From Oscillospiraceae bacterium (GTDB lineage: Bacteria; Bacillota; Clostridia; Oscillospirales; Ruminococcaceae): a stretch of 42,032 nucleotides of DNA. The notes below the pieces were generated by a model that was not told where the DNA came from, ran no database searches, and saw only the letters and a list, made by a program, of their open reading frames with translations. Both the position numbers and the translations under genes were made by a program. The DNA is taken from assembly GCA_021769725.1 (NCBI GenBank), contig JAETSI010000024.1, positions 1-42,032 on the forward strand, written 5' to 3'. This document shows, piece after piece, positions 29,340-38,330 of this stretch. The first letter of the stretch is position 1, and each line of letters opens with the position of its first letter.

Positions 29340-32300
29340 ATGGCAGGTAATGACGGAACATTAAATTTTGATACGAAAATAGACAGTTCAGGCTTTCAAA
29401 AAGGTCTTGACGGAATAGGGGGCGCTGCACAAAAAGGGTTATCAGTCACCAGTAAAGTGCTAGGCGGGGCCGCTACTGCTGTCACCGCACTGGGCGGGGC
29501 TGCGATCAAAGTAGGTTCAGACTTTGAAGCGGGGATGTCAGAGGTTCAGGCCGTGTCTGGCGCTTCCGGTGAAGCCCTTGAACAATTAAAAGAAAAAGCC
29601 AAAGAGATGGGCGCAAAGACGAAGTTCAGCGCCACGGAATCAGCCGAAGCTATGAACTACATGGCGATGGCCGGCTGGAAAACAGAGGAAATGCTGGGCG
29701 GTATTGAAGGTATTATGAACCTTGCCGCCGCTTCCGGTGAAGATCTTGCCACTACTTCCGACATTGTGACGGATGCCCTGACAGCGTTTGGTATGTCTGC
29801 ATCCGATTCAACACACTTTGCTGATATACTGGCGGCAGCTTCCAGCAACGCAAACACGAATGTGGGCCTTATGGGTGAAACATTCAAATACGTTGCACCG
29901 CTGGCCGGTTCACTGGGCTATTCTGCGGAAGATACGGCCACGGCCATCGGGCTTATGGCAAATGCCGGTATTAAGGGTTCACAGGCCGGTACTGCCCTGC
30001 GTTCCATTATGACAAGGCTTGCAAAGCCCACAAAGGAGTCACAGGCGGCGATGGATGCGCTGGGCCTGTCCATAACGGACAGTTCCGGGAAAATGAAACC
30101 GCTGTCTGAAATTGTGGGCGATATGCGGGAAGGCTTTTCTGGTCTTACAGAGGACGAAAAAGCCAGCTATGCCGCTATGCTGGGCGGTCAGGAAGCCATG
30201 TCTGGATTGCTGGCAATCGTTAATGCGTCAGATAAAGATTTTGAAAAGCTGTCCGGCGCAATCAATGACTGCAACGGATCCGCCGCTGAAATGGCTGAAA
30301 TCATGCAGGACAATTTACAGGGGCAGATCACTATTCTGCAATCCGGCCTTGAAGGTTTAGGCGTTTCCCTGTATGAAACCATGCAGGACACGGCAAAGGA
30401 CGTTGTAAAAGAAGCACAGGGGATGGTTCAGCAGTTACAGGATGCGTTCAATGAGGGCGGCTTTCAGGGCCTTGTGGGTGCGTTCGGTAACGTTCTGGCG
30501 CAGATAGTCCAGCGGATAGCGGAAGCGGCCCCAACGGTCATTGAAGCCGCCGTCAGTCTGGTCATGTCCTTTTGTGACGGCCTGAAAAGTGCGCCGGGGA
30601 TCGGGGAATCGGGCGCAAGCCTGATCACGTCACTTGTCACTGGCCTGATGTCCTGTGTCGGTGAGATATGGACAACGGCCATAGTCCTGATCGGCAAGCT
30701 GGCAGAAGGGATTGCTGCGGGTGCGCCGCAGATGGTTCAGGCAGCTTCCACGGCGATCACTGACATTGTGGAATGTATTGTTGACTGGATGCCGGATATT
30801 CTACAGGCCGGTGCTGATATTATTGTAGCACTGGCAGAAGGGATTGCTGGCGCACTTCCCACACTGATATATCAGGCGGCGGTCATTGTGTCAGACATAG
30901 CGCTGGCGCTGGTTGAAAATCTTCCGGCACTGGTGGATGCTGCCTTGCAGCTGGTCATGGGACTGGTGCAAGGTCTGGTTGACGGGATCCCCGTTCTGCT
31001 GGAAGGTGCTATTCAGTTATTCATGGCAATACTGGATGCGCTGCCCGTTATCATAGAAAAATTACTGCAAGCGCTGCCTGACCTGATAACCACAATCATT
31101 GACTTTTTCACGCAGAACATACCGCTGATCGTTGACGGAGCAATTCAGCTGTTAATGGGTATCATTGACGCTATTCCCACGATCATTCAGGCAATCGTGA
31201 ATAATTTGCCGCAGATCATAACGGCGATTGCTACAGGTTTAGCACAGGCCATCCCGCAGATATTCACGGCAGCAAAGGATCTGTTGTGGCAGATTATTGA
31301 AGCGGTTCCTGAAATTGTGGTAGGTATCGCCGGGGCTGTACCGGATATTATAGCCGGAATTGTGAACGGCCTGATCGGTGGAATCAGCGCAGTATGGGAT
31401 GCGGCTTGTGAACTGGGTTCCGGTATACTGGACGGGATCAAGTCATTTTTCGGTATTAACAGCCCTTCAACCGTAATGGCTGAACAGGGTGATTATTTGG
31501 TACAGGGGCTAGTCAATGGCATCGCAAGTATGCCCGCAGAACTGGCCGCATATCTGGATCAGACAGTCCAGAAGATCATAGCATGGGGACAGCAAATGTT
31601 CAGCAACGTTCAGAACATAATTCAGAACGTGGTGAACACAGCTGTAAACCTGATCGCACAGCTGCCCGGTAAAATCTGGACATGGCTTGTTAATGTGGTG
31701 ACAAAAACTGTTCAATGGGGACAGCAGATGTTGACCACGGCCACAAATGCGATTCAAAACATGATTTCCAGCATTATTTCCCTGCTGTCTGAACTTCCGG
31801 GGAAGGTCTGGACATGGCTTGTCAATGTAGTTACGAAAGTAACTGCATGGGGCCAACAAATGCTGAATACCGCAAAAAGCGCAATCAGCAGTATGATTTC
31901 AGCCATCGTCAGCTTGATTTCTGAATTACCGGGAAAAGTCTGGACGTGGTTAGTCAACACAGTAACAAAGGTGACAGCATGGGGACAGCAAATGTTGAGC
32001 GCTGCGAAAACAGCGATCAGCAATATGATTTCTTCCGTTGTTTCCCTTATGTCAGAACTACCGGGAAAAGTTGCAACGCACTTGTCAAATGTCGTTTCAA
32101 AGGTTGTCGCATGGGGCAGCGAACTGGCATCCAAAGGGGCTGCTGCTGCTAAAGGGCTGTTTGATGCCGTGGTCAACGGTGTCAGCGGTTTACCTTCCAA
32201 AATGGCAGAGGTAGGAAGTAATATAGTCAGCGGTATTTGGAACGGTATTAGTTCAGGCTGGAACTGGCTGAAAGATAAAGTTTCAAGCCTTGCAAATAGT

Positions 32301-32678
32301 CTGCTGGATGCCGCAAAGGACGCACTGGGTATAAATTCCCCTTCAAAGGCGTTCCGTGATGAATTTGGACGCTGGCTAATGCCCGGAACTGTAGAGGGCG
32401 TGAAACAGTCAATGCCTAAAGCGTTGCGGGAAATGGAAGCACAGGCCGGGGAACTTCTGGCAGCTATGCAGGGAACCGTGGACGCTTCCATGAATGAAGT
32501 TTCTTTGAACGCTTCAAGTTTTGGGGATGCAAAGGCCCTGAACAATGGGGGAACCACTGTCTATAATGACAATCATCAGGAACAGGAAAACAACTACCAT
32601 GTACCTGTAGCAACACCAGCAGAAACAGCAAAGTCACAGCGGGAAGCGTTCAGGAAGATGGCCGGGGGTGTGAAGTAA
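29340..32678 (+). CDS. Tape measure protein
   Basis: 1112 residues, the longest gene, setting tail length. The N-terminal ~60-340 is a phage tail tape measure (TP901-like) domain (AGMSEVQAVSG; AMNYMAMAGW). Long hydrophobic helices follow (~390-700). A run of about five 44-residue repeats lies at ~745-960, each with WGQQM, ISELPGKVWTWL-like and NVVT elements, plus two ELGS/GINSPS segments (GIKSFFGINSPS and DALGINSPSKAF). The repeats are similar enough at DNA level to recombine and so change tail length. ATG 29340; the GTTTTG upstream gives a weak site, consistent with coupling to the chaperone gene. Confidence 0.93.
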   Translation: MAGNDGTLNFDTKIDSSGFQKGLDGIGGAAQKGLSVTSKVLGGAATAVTALGGAAIKVGSDFEAGMSEVQAVSGASGEALEQLKEKAKEMGAKTKFSATESAEAMNYMAMAGWKTEEMLGGIEGIMNLAAASGEDLATTSDIVTDALTAFGMSASDSTHFADILAAASSNANTNVGLMGETFKYVAPLAGSLGYSAEDTATAIGLMANAGIKGSQAGTALRSIMTRLAKPTKESQAAMDALGLSITDSSGKMKPLSEIVGDMREGFSGLTEDEKASYAAMLGGQEAMSGLLAIVNASDKDFEKLSGAINDCNGSAAEMAEIMQDNLQGQITILQSGLEGLGVSLYETMQDTAKDVVKEAQGMVQQLQDAFNEGGFQGLVGAFGNVLAQIVQRIAEAAPTVIEAAVSLVMSFCDGLKSAPGIGESGASLITSLVTGLMSCVGEIWTTAIVLIGKLAEGIAAGAPQMVQAASTAITDIVECIVDWMPDILQAGADIIVALAEGIAGALPTLIYQAAVIVSDIALALVENLPALVDAALQLVMGLVQGLVDGIPVLLEGAIQLFMAILDALPVIIEKLLQALPDLITTIIDFFTQNIPLIVDGAIQLLMGIIDAIPTIIQAIVNNLPQIITAIATGLAQAIPQIFTAAKDLLWQIIEAVPEIVVGIAGAVPDIIAGIVNGLIGGISAVWDAACELGSGILDGIKSFFGINSPSTVMAEQGDYLVQGLVNGIASMPAELAAYLDQTVQKIIAWGQQMFSNVQNIIQNVVNTAVNLIAQLPGKIWTWLVNVVTKTVQWGQQMLTTATNAIQNMISSIISLLSELPGKVWTWLVNVVTKVTAWGQQMLNTAKSAISSMISAIVSLISELPGKVWTWLVNTVTKVTAWGQQMLSAAKTAISNMISSVVSLMSELPGKVATHLSNVVSKVVAWGSELASKGAAAAKGLFDAVVNGVSGLPSKMAEVGSNIVSGIWNGISSGWNWLKDKVSSLANSLLDAAKDALGINSPSKAFRDEFGRWLMPGTVEGVKQSMPKALREMEAQAGELLAAMQGTVDASMNEVSLNASSFGDAKALNNGGTTVYNDNHQEQENNYHVPVATPAETAKSQREAFRKMAGGVK

Positions 32679-33595
32679 TGACAATTAACACATTAAAAAT
32701 TGAATTGACGTGCAACGGCAGAACGCTGGCGATGGGGCCGGGACTTGATATTGACATAACCAAAGTTTCCGGCCTTGAATCTTCCGAACTGGAAATAAGC
32801 ACGTCAGACAATGCACTGGTGGATGGGGTGTCTGTAGACGGTAAGAAAATAGGCAAGCGCCCCATCCACATTGAAGCGAAGTTCAAAAGTGGCCGCAATA
32901 ACCCGGAAAACCGGGCTGCGGTCATTAAATTTTTTAACCCTAAGTATACCGGGAAAGCCCTGATCACAAATATGGGGATTTCCCGGAATATTGAATATGA
33001 ACTGGAAGGATGGACGTTTGCGGAGCAGCGGAACCTTGACACAAGGCTGGGGATCATTGTGGATCTGATATGTCCGGATCCTTATATGCTGAATGTTGAT
33101 AATTTTGGTAAGAACATGGCCCACTATACAAAGCAGTTTCATTTTCCGTGGCACTCTTTAGCAAAACGGGCCACAAATAAAAACCAGTACCCGGAGAAAG
33201 CAAGGGGGCTGATGCTGGGCGGCATGATTATGGGCTACAGGACGCTGCACAAGGAAGTTGTGCTTGCCAACGATGGGGACGTTTCAACGGGCGTTCAGAT
33301 TCAGTTTGTAGCGAAACGGGGAACTGTAAAGAATCCGAAAATCACCAGCGTAAAGACTGGTCAATTCATGCGGGTTGTGTGTGATATGGTGGCCGGTGAT
33401 GTTCTGCTGATAGATACGAACCCACGCCATCAGGTCATTGAACTGAACGGGGTGAACTTCTACCACCACATTGACCGGCGATCAGAACCTTTTGAACTGG
33501 AAGTTGGGGACAATTACCTTGAATATGACGCTGATGAAAATTACACAAATTTGGACGTGAATCTATATTACCGGCCTAAATATTTGGGGGTGTGA
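32678..33595 (+). CDS. Distal tail protein (Dit-like)
   Basis: 305 residues following the tape measure with a one-base overlap. The order tape measure, Dit, Tal/Gp37-like is fixed in such phages. The sequence shows the N-terminal beta sandwich (LALAMGPGLDIDITKVSGLE) and the C-terminal galectin-like part (IDTNPRHQVIELNGVN). It forms the hub connecting tail tube and baseplate. Confidence 0.82.
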   Translation: MTINTLKIELTCNGRTLAMGPGLDIDITKVSGLESSELEISTSDNALVDGVSVDGKKIGKRPIHIEAKFKSGRNNPENRAAVIKFFNPKYTGKALITNMGISRNIEYELEGWTFAEQRNLDTRLGIIVDLICPDPYMLNVDNFGKNMAHYTKQFHFPWHSLAKRATNKNQYPEKARGLMLGGMIMGYRTLHKEVVLANDGDVSTGVQIQFVAKRGTVKNPKITSVKTGQFMRVVCDMVAGDVLLIDTNPRHQVIELNGVNFYHHIDRRSEPFELEVGDNYLEYDADENYTNLDVNLYYRPKYLGV

Positions 33596-33597
33596 TT

Positions 33598-34692
33598 ATG
33601 CAGTTTATTATATTTGACAGCAGCTTCCAGACAACGGGATCCATCCGGGTATTCAATACGCTTTTATGGTATCGCAGGTATTACAGCCCCGGTATATTTG
33701 AACTTCATGTACCGGCTGAATATTTTGACCTGATCAACAGCGGCAGGTATCTGTACAGGAATGACCGCACGGAACTGGGGGTGATCCGGGAAGTCAATTT
33801 CATGCGTGGGGATAAAAGCCAGAAAACGGCATACTGTAAAGGCTTTTTTGCTGAACACCTGCTGAACAATAACGTGATCTACCCCACTTTTAACCGGACA
33901 GGGACACCGGAAGCGCTGGCCCGTGGGGTAATTGATCAGTATATTATCAATCCGGCCAACGCAGGCAGGAAGATCAAACACATTCAGCTGGGACAGCTGC
34001 AAGGCGGCGGCACTTCCATCGCCTTGCAGAATACCGGGGACAATGTAGGGGATCGGTTATATGACACGCTGAAAACACAGGAAATGTCACAGCGCCTTGT
34101 TTTTGATTATCTGGAAAATACGCTGACATATGAGGTCTGGAAGGGCCTTGATCGCACGGACACACAGACAGAAAACAGCTGGGCGATTTTTTCAGACAGC
34201 TTCAGGAACATAAAAAATGCACAGTATGACCGGGATGAATCGGATTGCAAAAATGTGGCATATGTGGCCGGAGAAGGTGAAGGATCCGCCCGGAAGGTGG
34301 TTGAAGTGGACATCCGGCAAAGTCCTGACGAAGAACGCCGGGAACTGTGGGTTGATGCTAGGGACTTGCAGCAACATTCTGACAATGTAAACTATACGGA
34401 TGCACAGTACAGGGATCTGCTGTTTCAGCGTGGTCTTGAAAAACTGGCTGACTATGCGGGCATTGAAAAGGTTGATAGTGATGTAGATCCTGCTGCTAAT
34501 CTCATTTACGGAACTGACTATGATTTAGGGGATCTGTGTACTTACAGGTACAGCGATGTGAATATAGAATGTTCAAAACGGATCACTGAAATTCAGGAAG
34601 TGTTGGAAGGTTCCAAAAGAACGTTGAGTGTTATTTTTGGGAATGACAGCGCAACGGATTTTAAAAAGATTATCAGAAAGGAGACAACATAA
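33598..34692 (+). CDS. Tail protein of the ReqiPepy6 Gp37-like family
   Basis: 364 residues. The N-terminus (FIIFDSSFQTTGSIRVFNTLLWYRRYY) and the middle (FAEHLLNNNVIYPTFN) match the Gp37-like family that replaces Tal in many Clostridia siphophages. It likely forms the baseplate hub trimer. ATG 33598 follows GGGGGTG; GTG 33592 overlapping the Dit stop is less likely. Confidence 0.82.
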   Translation: MQFIIFDSSFQTTGSIRVFNTLLWYRRYYSPGIFELHVPAEYFDLINSGRYLYRNDRTELGVIREVNFMRGDKSQKTAYCKGFFAEHLLNNNVIYPTFNRTGTPEALARGVIDQYIINPANAGRKIKHIQLGQLQGGGTSIALQNTGDNVGDRLYDTLKTQEMSQRLVFDYLENTLTYEVWKGLDRTDTQTENSWAIFSDSFRNIKNAQYDRDESDCKNVAYVAGEGEGSARKVVEVDIRQSPDEERRELWVDARDLQQHSDNVNYTDAQYRDLLFQRGLEKLADYAGIEKVDSDVDPAANLIYGTDYDLGDLCTYRYSDVNIECSKRITEIQEVLEGSKRTLSVIFGNDSATDFKKIIRKETT

Positions 34693-34694
34693 AA

Positions 34695-35810
34695 ATGGCT
34701 TTTAGATTTGGATATTTCGATTCAGAAATTACAGGGATAGACGATGAGGGGATGCCGATTTTTGATCGGGCTGAAACGTCTGACCTGTTCGCCCTTCTCT
34801 TTGCTAATTTAGTCAGTGACGGGGTTCTTGCCCTTCCTTCAAACTGTTTCCGGGTACGGGCTGCGGGGAATGGCCTGAACCTTGAACTGGATCCGGGTTT
34901 TGGTATGGTGAAGGGACACTTCTGTTACAATGACGAAGTTGACCATTTAACCATAGAATCAGCGCCGCAGCAGTATAACAGAATTGACCGGGTTGTTATG
35001 CGGTGCAACTATCTGGAAAGAATGGTTGAAATTTTAATAAAAACCGGTATAGAAGCGGCTAACCCTGTACCGCCTGAACTGATCCGGCCAGCAGCCGGTG
35101 ACTATTTTGAATTATGCCTTGCAAATATCCGGTTGACCGCAGGGCAGAAAGTGATCACACAAAGCAGTATCACAGACACACGGCCAGACAGCGCCGTTTG
35201 TGGCTACATTACGCAGCTGATTGACCATCTTGACACAGCTGTTTTCTTTGAACAGCTGAATAAATTCTATGAAGAATTTGTTGACAAGTCCAACACCAGC
35301 TATAAAGAGTTCACACAGATGGCGGCTGACGCTTTCAAAGCGTTCACGGATGACATATCACAGTATATTGCCACGCTGAAACAGGACAGCACAGACGCAT
35401 ATAACAATTTGCTGAATACTATGAACAGCTTTTACACCACGCTTTCACAGCAAGGAAAAGACCTTCATGATCAGTATTCCGCTGAACTGTCTGAATATCT
35501 GACTGAACTTGAAACGAAAGGAAACAATGACCTGTTAGCAATCACACAGCAGTTGATTCTTTTCAAGTCTACAAATGAAGCGGCTTTCCTTGAGTGGTTT
35601 GAACATATCAAGGGGATGCTGGGCGAAGATCCAGCCGGAAAGCTACAGATTCAGGTTGACGCACTGACCGCACAGTTGGAAGATACACAAAGTATGTTGA
35701 TCAGTGGTATGGTGCGGGCGAAGCTGAAAACGGATCAGAATGATTTCATAACAGACAGTACGGGAAAACCGCTGCTGATCGGCTGGCCGATCTGCGGTTG
35801 TAATAAATGA
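34695..35810 (+). CDS. Baseplate/upper fibre structural protein
   Basis: 371 residues. The N-terminal ~1-160 (FGYFDSEITGIDDEGMPIFDRAE; LDPGFGMVKGHFCY) is a baseplate-anchoring domain common in Firmicutes phages next to fibre genes. From ~180 to 345 long helices and coiled coil follow (FFEQLNKFYEEFVDKSNTSYKEF …). It probably links the hub to the receptor-binding protein encoded next. A clear AGAAAGGAG precedes it. Confidence 0.75.
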   Translation: MAFRFGYFDSEITGIDDEGMPIFDRAETSDLFALLFANLVSDGVLALPSNCFRVRAAGNGLNLELDPGFGMVKGHFCYNDEVDHLTIESAPQQYNRIDRVVMRCNYLERMVEILIKTGIEAANPVPPELIRPAAGDYFELCLANIRLTAGQKVITQSSITDTRPDSAVCGYITQLIDHLDTAVFFEQLNKFYEEFVDKSNTSYKEFTQMAADAFKAFTDDISQYIATLKQDSTDAYNNLLNTMNSFYTTLSQQGKDLHDQYSAELSEYLTELETKGNNDLLAITQQLILFKSTNEAAFLEWFEHIKGMLGEDPAGKLQIQVDALTAQLEDTQSMLISGMVRAKLKTDQNDFITDSTGKPLLIGWPICGCNK

Positions 35811-35829
35811 AACAGGAGGTAATACGACA

Positions 35830-37950
35830 ATGAATGAAGGAAAAACTTTTTTTGATTTACCACAGGCGCAGACCGTACCGGCTGGTAGCCGGTACGCCGT
35901 GGAAATGGGGGACGGTTCCGGGACTAAAAGCGTGACACATGAAGATGTGGTCAAGGCCGTGGGCGGGGATCTTCCGCTGGGCGATACAAAAGACCTTGAA
36001 ACCATAGCAAAAGACAATTTTGTTAATGCAATCAATGAGATCAAGCGCCGGACAGATTCAGCGTCAGGCGGTGCGGCCATCAGGGTGCTGACCACAGATC
36101 CGGCCCTGTATGGGCGTGTTGTATCAGTGACGGATGGCAAAACCACGCTGACCGGTTCCATGTCTTACACTGGTGAATGTATGATAACCGGCATACTGAT
36201 CAATGGTAATCTGACGGTATCTGCATCCACGGAAGAAGGGGACACAGCTGAAACCACTGTCACGGTCACGAATTACGCCACATATAGCGCAGAACTGGAC
36301 ACAAGGGGAGAATATAACCGTATAGACGTGAAAACGGCTGAAACGGGCTTATATGGACGTACAGTGACCGTTTCCAACGGTACAGACAGCGCAACGGGGA
36401 CAATCGGAAATGACGGTACAGCAAAGATCCGCTTTTCCTTTTCCGGGGCGGTTACAGTGACCGCTTCCGATGGTACGAACACGGCCAGCGCTTCCCTGAA
36501 TGTGTCAGGGGAAAGCGTGGGTGTCTACAGTGTGAATCTGCAACTGTATCACTTGACCGTGACCACGGCTGACAAAAAGCTGAACGGGAAGATGGTCACG
36601 CTGGTATGTGGAAGCTACAGCAGGACGGGAACTTTTGCGGGCGGTGTCGCTGCTATCACCTTTGACAGTAATTTCATGGGTGAGTGTTTGATCGGTGCGT
36701 CAGACGGTTCCAGAACTGGCACGGTCAAGATCCATCCGGTTCCTTCCATGTATGCCTACAGTGTCACAATGACGCTTGCGGTTGTGTATTCTGCCCTGAT
36801 TGATTTTTCAAAGTCTGCACCGGATAAAATGATCACTTATGCGGACGATGCGGAAGGTATGGAACACAGTTTTGCGTCATGGCGTGATATGCCGATTTTT
36901 AAGGATATGCGGCCCTGTGTCCTGAAAAATGGGGAAGTGCTGTACTACCTGAATCCTGATAATTACACACAGAAAGCAGACAGGACAGCCGCAGACATTA
37001 CCACACTGGGAAATGATGTCATGCTGGAAGTTCCCTACAGGGTGGGCTACAGTATTGAATGGGTGAACACTGGAAAAAATCTGCTGAAAGTGTCCGTGAC
37101 CAACGAACCGGACAACGCAGCGTTCAAATATGACGCTTTCAGCCTTGACAGCTATAACGATTGTGACCGGATCTATATTGGTGTTTATAAAGGCCACTGT
37201 TCCGGGAATAGAGCATATTCCAGTTCAGGAAAAGCCGTCACCGTATCACAAACCATTGACACGTTCAGAACATGGTGCAGGGCAAAGGGCGCAGGCTATC
37301 AGCAGCGCACATATGGCAGCTTGAAACTGATGCAGTGCCTTTTCATTATCAGTCATGGCACATTAAACAGTCAGGCGGCTGTGGGAACCGGATATGTGAA
37401 AAGCAGTCACAGCGCTGGCGTTAATACTGGCGGTACAAATGCGTATGGTTTTGACAGTGAAGTGATCCGCACTTCTGCCCCGGCCTATATGACCGATCAG
37501 GAACATCAGGTGAAATGTTTGGGCCTTGAAGATTTTTGGGGGAATTATTGGGAATTTATTGACGGCCTGACTTCTGACGCAAACAGAAACGTGATGACCT
37601 GCGATATTGCAAAGAACTTTGTCACCAACGGAACCGGCTATAAAAATAACGGAAACGGCGGTGTGACAGCGAATATTGCGAACTATATGAAGTTACCGCA
37701 GGGCGGCAGCGATGCAGGTTTTACAGCCCGTGACGTATCAGGATCAGACAGCACCTATTTTACCGATTATGCTTTTTTGTCTGCGTCCTGTCTTGCTATT
37801 TTCGGTGGTTGTTGGGATAGTGCTCTTCATGCGGGCGCTTTTCTGCTGAGTGTGGCTACTGCTTTTTCGTTATCGGGTGTGAGTGTCGGGTGTCGCCTGA
37901 TGTTTATGCACAAAGAGGAACCGAAGGAAACAGAGGAAGAAGCCGCCTAA
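35830..37950 (+). CDS. Receptor-binding tail fibre, DGR target
   Basis: 706 residues. A short anchor (~1-75) is followed by three Ig-like repeats of ~75 residues (beginning near IRVLTTDPALYGR, IDVKTAETGLYGR and LTVTTADKKLNGK). The C-terminal ~330-695 is a C-type-lectin/FGE-sulfatase fold with the marker GLEDFWGNYWEFIDG. Residues ~637-690 are encoded by the variable repeat (37738-37899). There, surface residues are diversified by the retroelement while the framework (SLSGVSVGCRL) stays fixed. It would bind a host surface receptor. A perfect AGGAGG precedes ATG 35830. A hairpin overlaps its stop codon. Confidence 0.92.
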   Translation: MNEGKTFFDLPQAQTVPAGSRYAVEMGDGSGTKSVTHEDVVKAVGGDLPLGDTKDLETIAKDNFVNAINEIKRRTDSASGGAAIRVLTTDPALYGRVVSVTDGKTTLTGSMSYTGECMITGILINGNLTVSASTEEGDTAETTVTVTNYATYSAELDTRGEYNRIDVKTAETGLYGRTVTVSNGTDSATGTIGNDGTAKIRFSFSGAVTVTASDGTNTASASLNVSGESVGVYSVNLQLYHLTVTTADKKLNGKMVTLVCGSYSRTGTFAGGVAAITFDSNFMGECLIGASDGSRTGTVKIHPVPSMYAYSVTMTLAVVYSALIDFSKSAPDKMITYADDAEGMEHSFASWRDMPIFKDMRPCVLKNGEVLYYLNPDNYTQKADRTAADITTLGNDVMLEVPYRVGYSIEWVNTGKNLLKVSVTNEPDNAAFKYDAFSLDSYNDCDRIYIGVYKGHCSGNRAYSSSGKAVTVSQTIDTFRTWCRAKGAGYQQRTYGSLKLMQCLFIISHGTLNSQAAVGTGYVKSSHSAGVNTGGTNAYGFDSEVIRTSAPAYMTDQEHQVKCLGLEDFWGNYWEFIDGLTSDANRNVMTCDIAKNFVTNGTGYKNNGNGGVTANIANYMKLPQGGSDAGFTARDVSGSDSTYFTDYAFLSASCLAIFGGCWDSALHAGAFLLSVATAFSLSGVSVGCRLMFMHKEEPKETEEEAA
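37738..37899 (+). repeat. DGR variable repeat (VR)
   Basis: Matches the template at 38031-38193 with an offset of 293-294 bp. In the main block (37764-37899) all 26 differences fall on template adenines and all 100 other positions are identical. Upstream, 37738-37749 also matches apart from template adenines. The 14 bases 37750-37763 correspond to a template run of 15 A. The 3' invariant end (GTCGGGTGTCGCCT-like) would serve as the initiation-of-mutagenic-homing site. Confidence 0.95.
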
Positions 37951-37963
37951 AAAGCGGCTTTTT
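37940..37963 (+). terminator. Hairpin overlapping the fibre stop codon
   Basis: AAGCCGC (37940-37946) pairs with GCGGCTT (37954-37960), loop CTAAAAA containing the stop codon, then TTT. It lies 41 bp after the VR. It may be a terminator, or the DNA hairpin that several DGRs need just downstream of VR for efficient homing. Confidence 0.65.
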
Positions 37964-38030
37964 AATATAACTAAAAACCGGGTAGTGAAAGCATGACATA
38001 AAGTTGATTTTTACATTCACTTATTGCCAT

Positions 38031-38193
38031 TAAAGAACAGACAAAAAAAAAAAAAAACGATTATACTAATTTGTATACGTCCTGTCTTACTATTTTCAGT
38101 GGTAATTGGAATAATGCTCTTAATGCAGGCACTTTTCAACTGAATGTGAATAATACTTTTTCGTTATCGAATGTGAATGTCGGGTGTCACCTA
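38031..38193 (+). repeat. DGR template repeat (TR)
   Basis: Non-coding donor for the variable repeat. Adenines sit mainly in AAT/AAC codons when read in the VR frame, as usual for DGRs. It begins with 12 bases matching VR, then a 15-A run (38043-38057), then a 136-bp block with 36 A. The transcript would be copied by the reverse transcriptase with A-specific errors. The 15-A run is one base longer than the 14-base VR counterpart. Confidence 0.93.
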
Positions 38194-38216
38194 TTGTTTT
38201 CCACAATAGATATTTT
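38191..38216 (+). terminator. Hairpin at the template 3' edge
   Basis: CTATTGT (38191-38197) pairs with ACAATAG (38203-38209) around a 5-base loop and is followed by a T-run. It overlaps the last three bases of TR. It could end the template RNA or form the structure used to prime cDNA synthesis. Confidence 0.5.
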
Positions 38217-38330
38217 TTAAACACGGTGAACTTCCACTACCCTGCCACTAGGCAAAACACAAAGAATCCCGTTATCTGTATTAGTAGCAGAAGCGAACGT
38301 TCAGGGGACGGAAAACATCAGGGGTGTTGC

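Noticed and set aside
31560..32160. Tandem DNA repeats as a CRISPR array
   Set aside because: The repeats are coding, imperfect and 132 bp long within a continuous tape measure frame.
31754..32557. Long open frame on the minus strand opposite the tape measure gene (267 codons)
   Set aside because: It mirrors the repetitive tape measure sequence, has low-complexity composition and no ribosome binding site. It is a shadow of the real gene.
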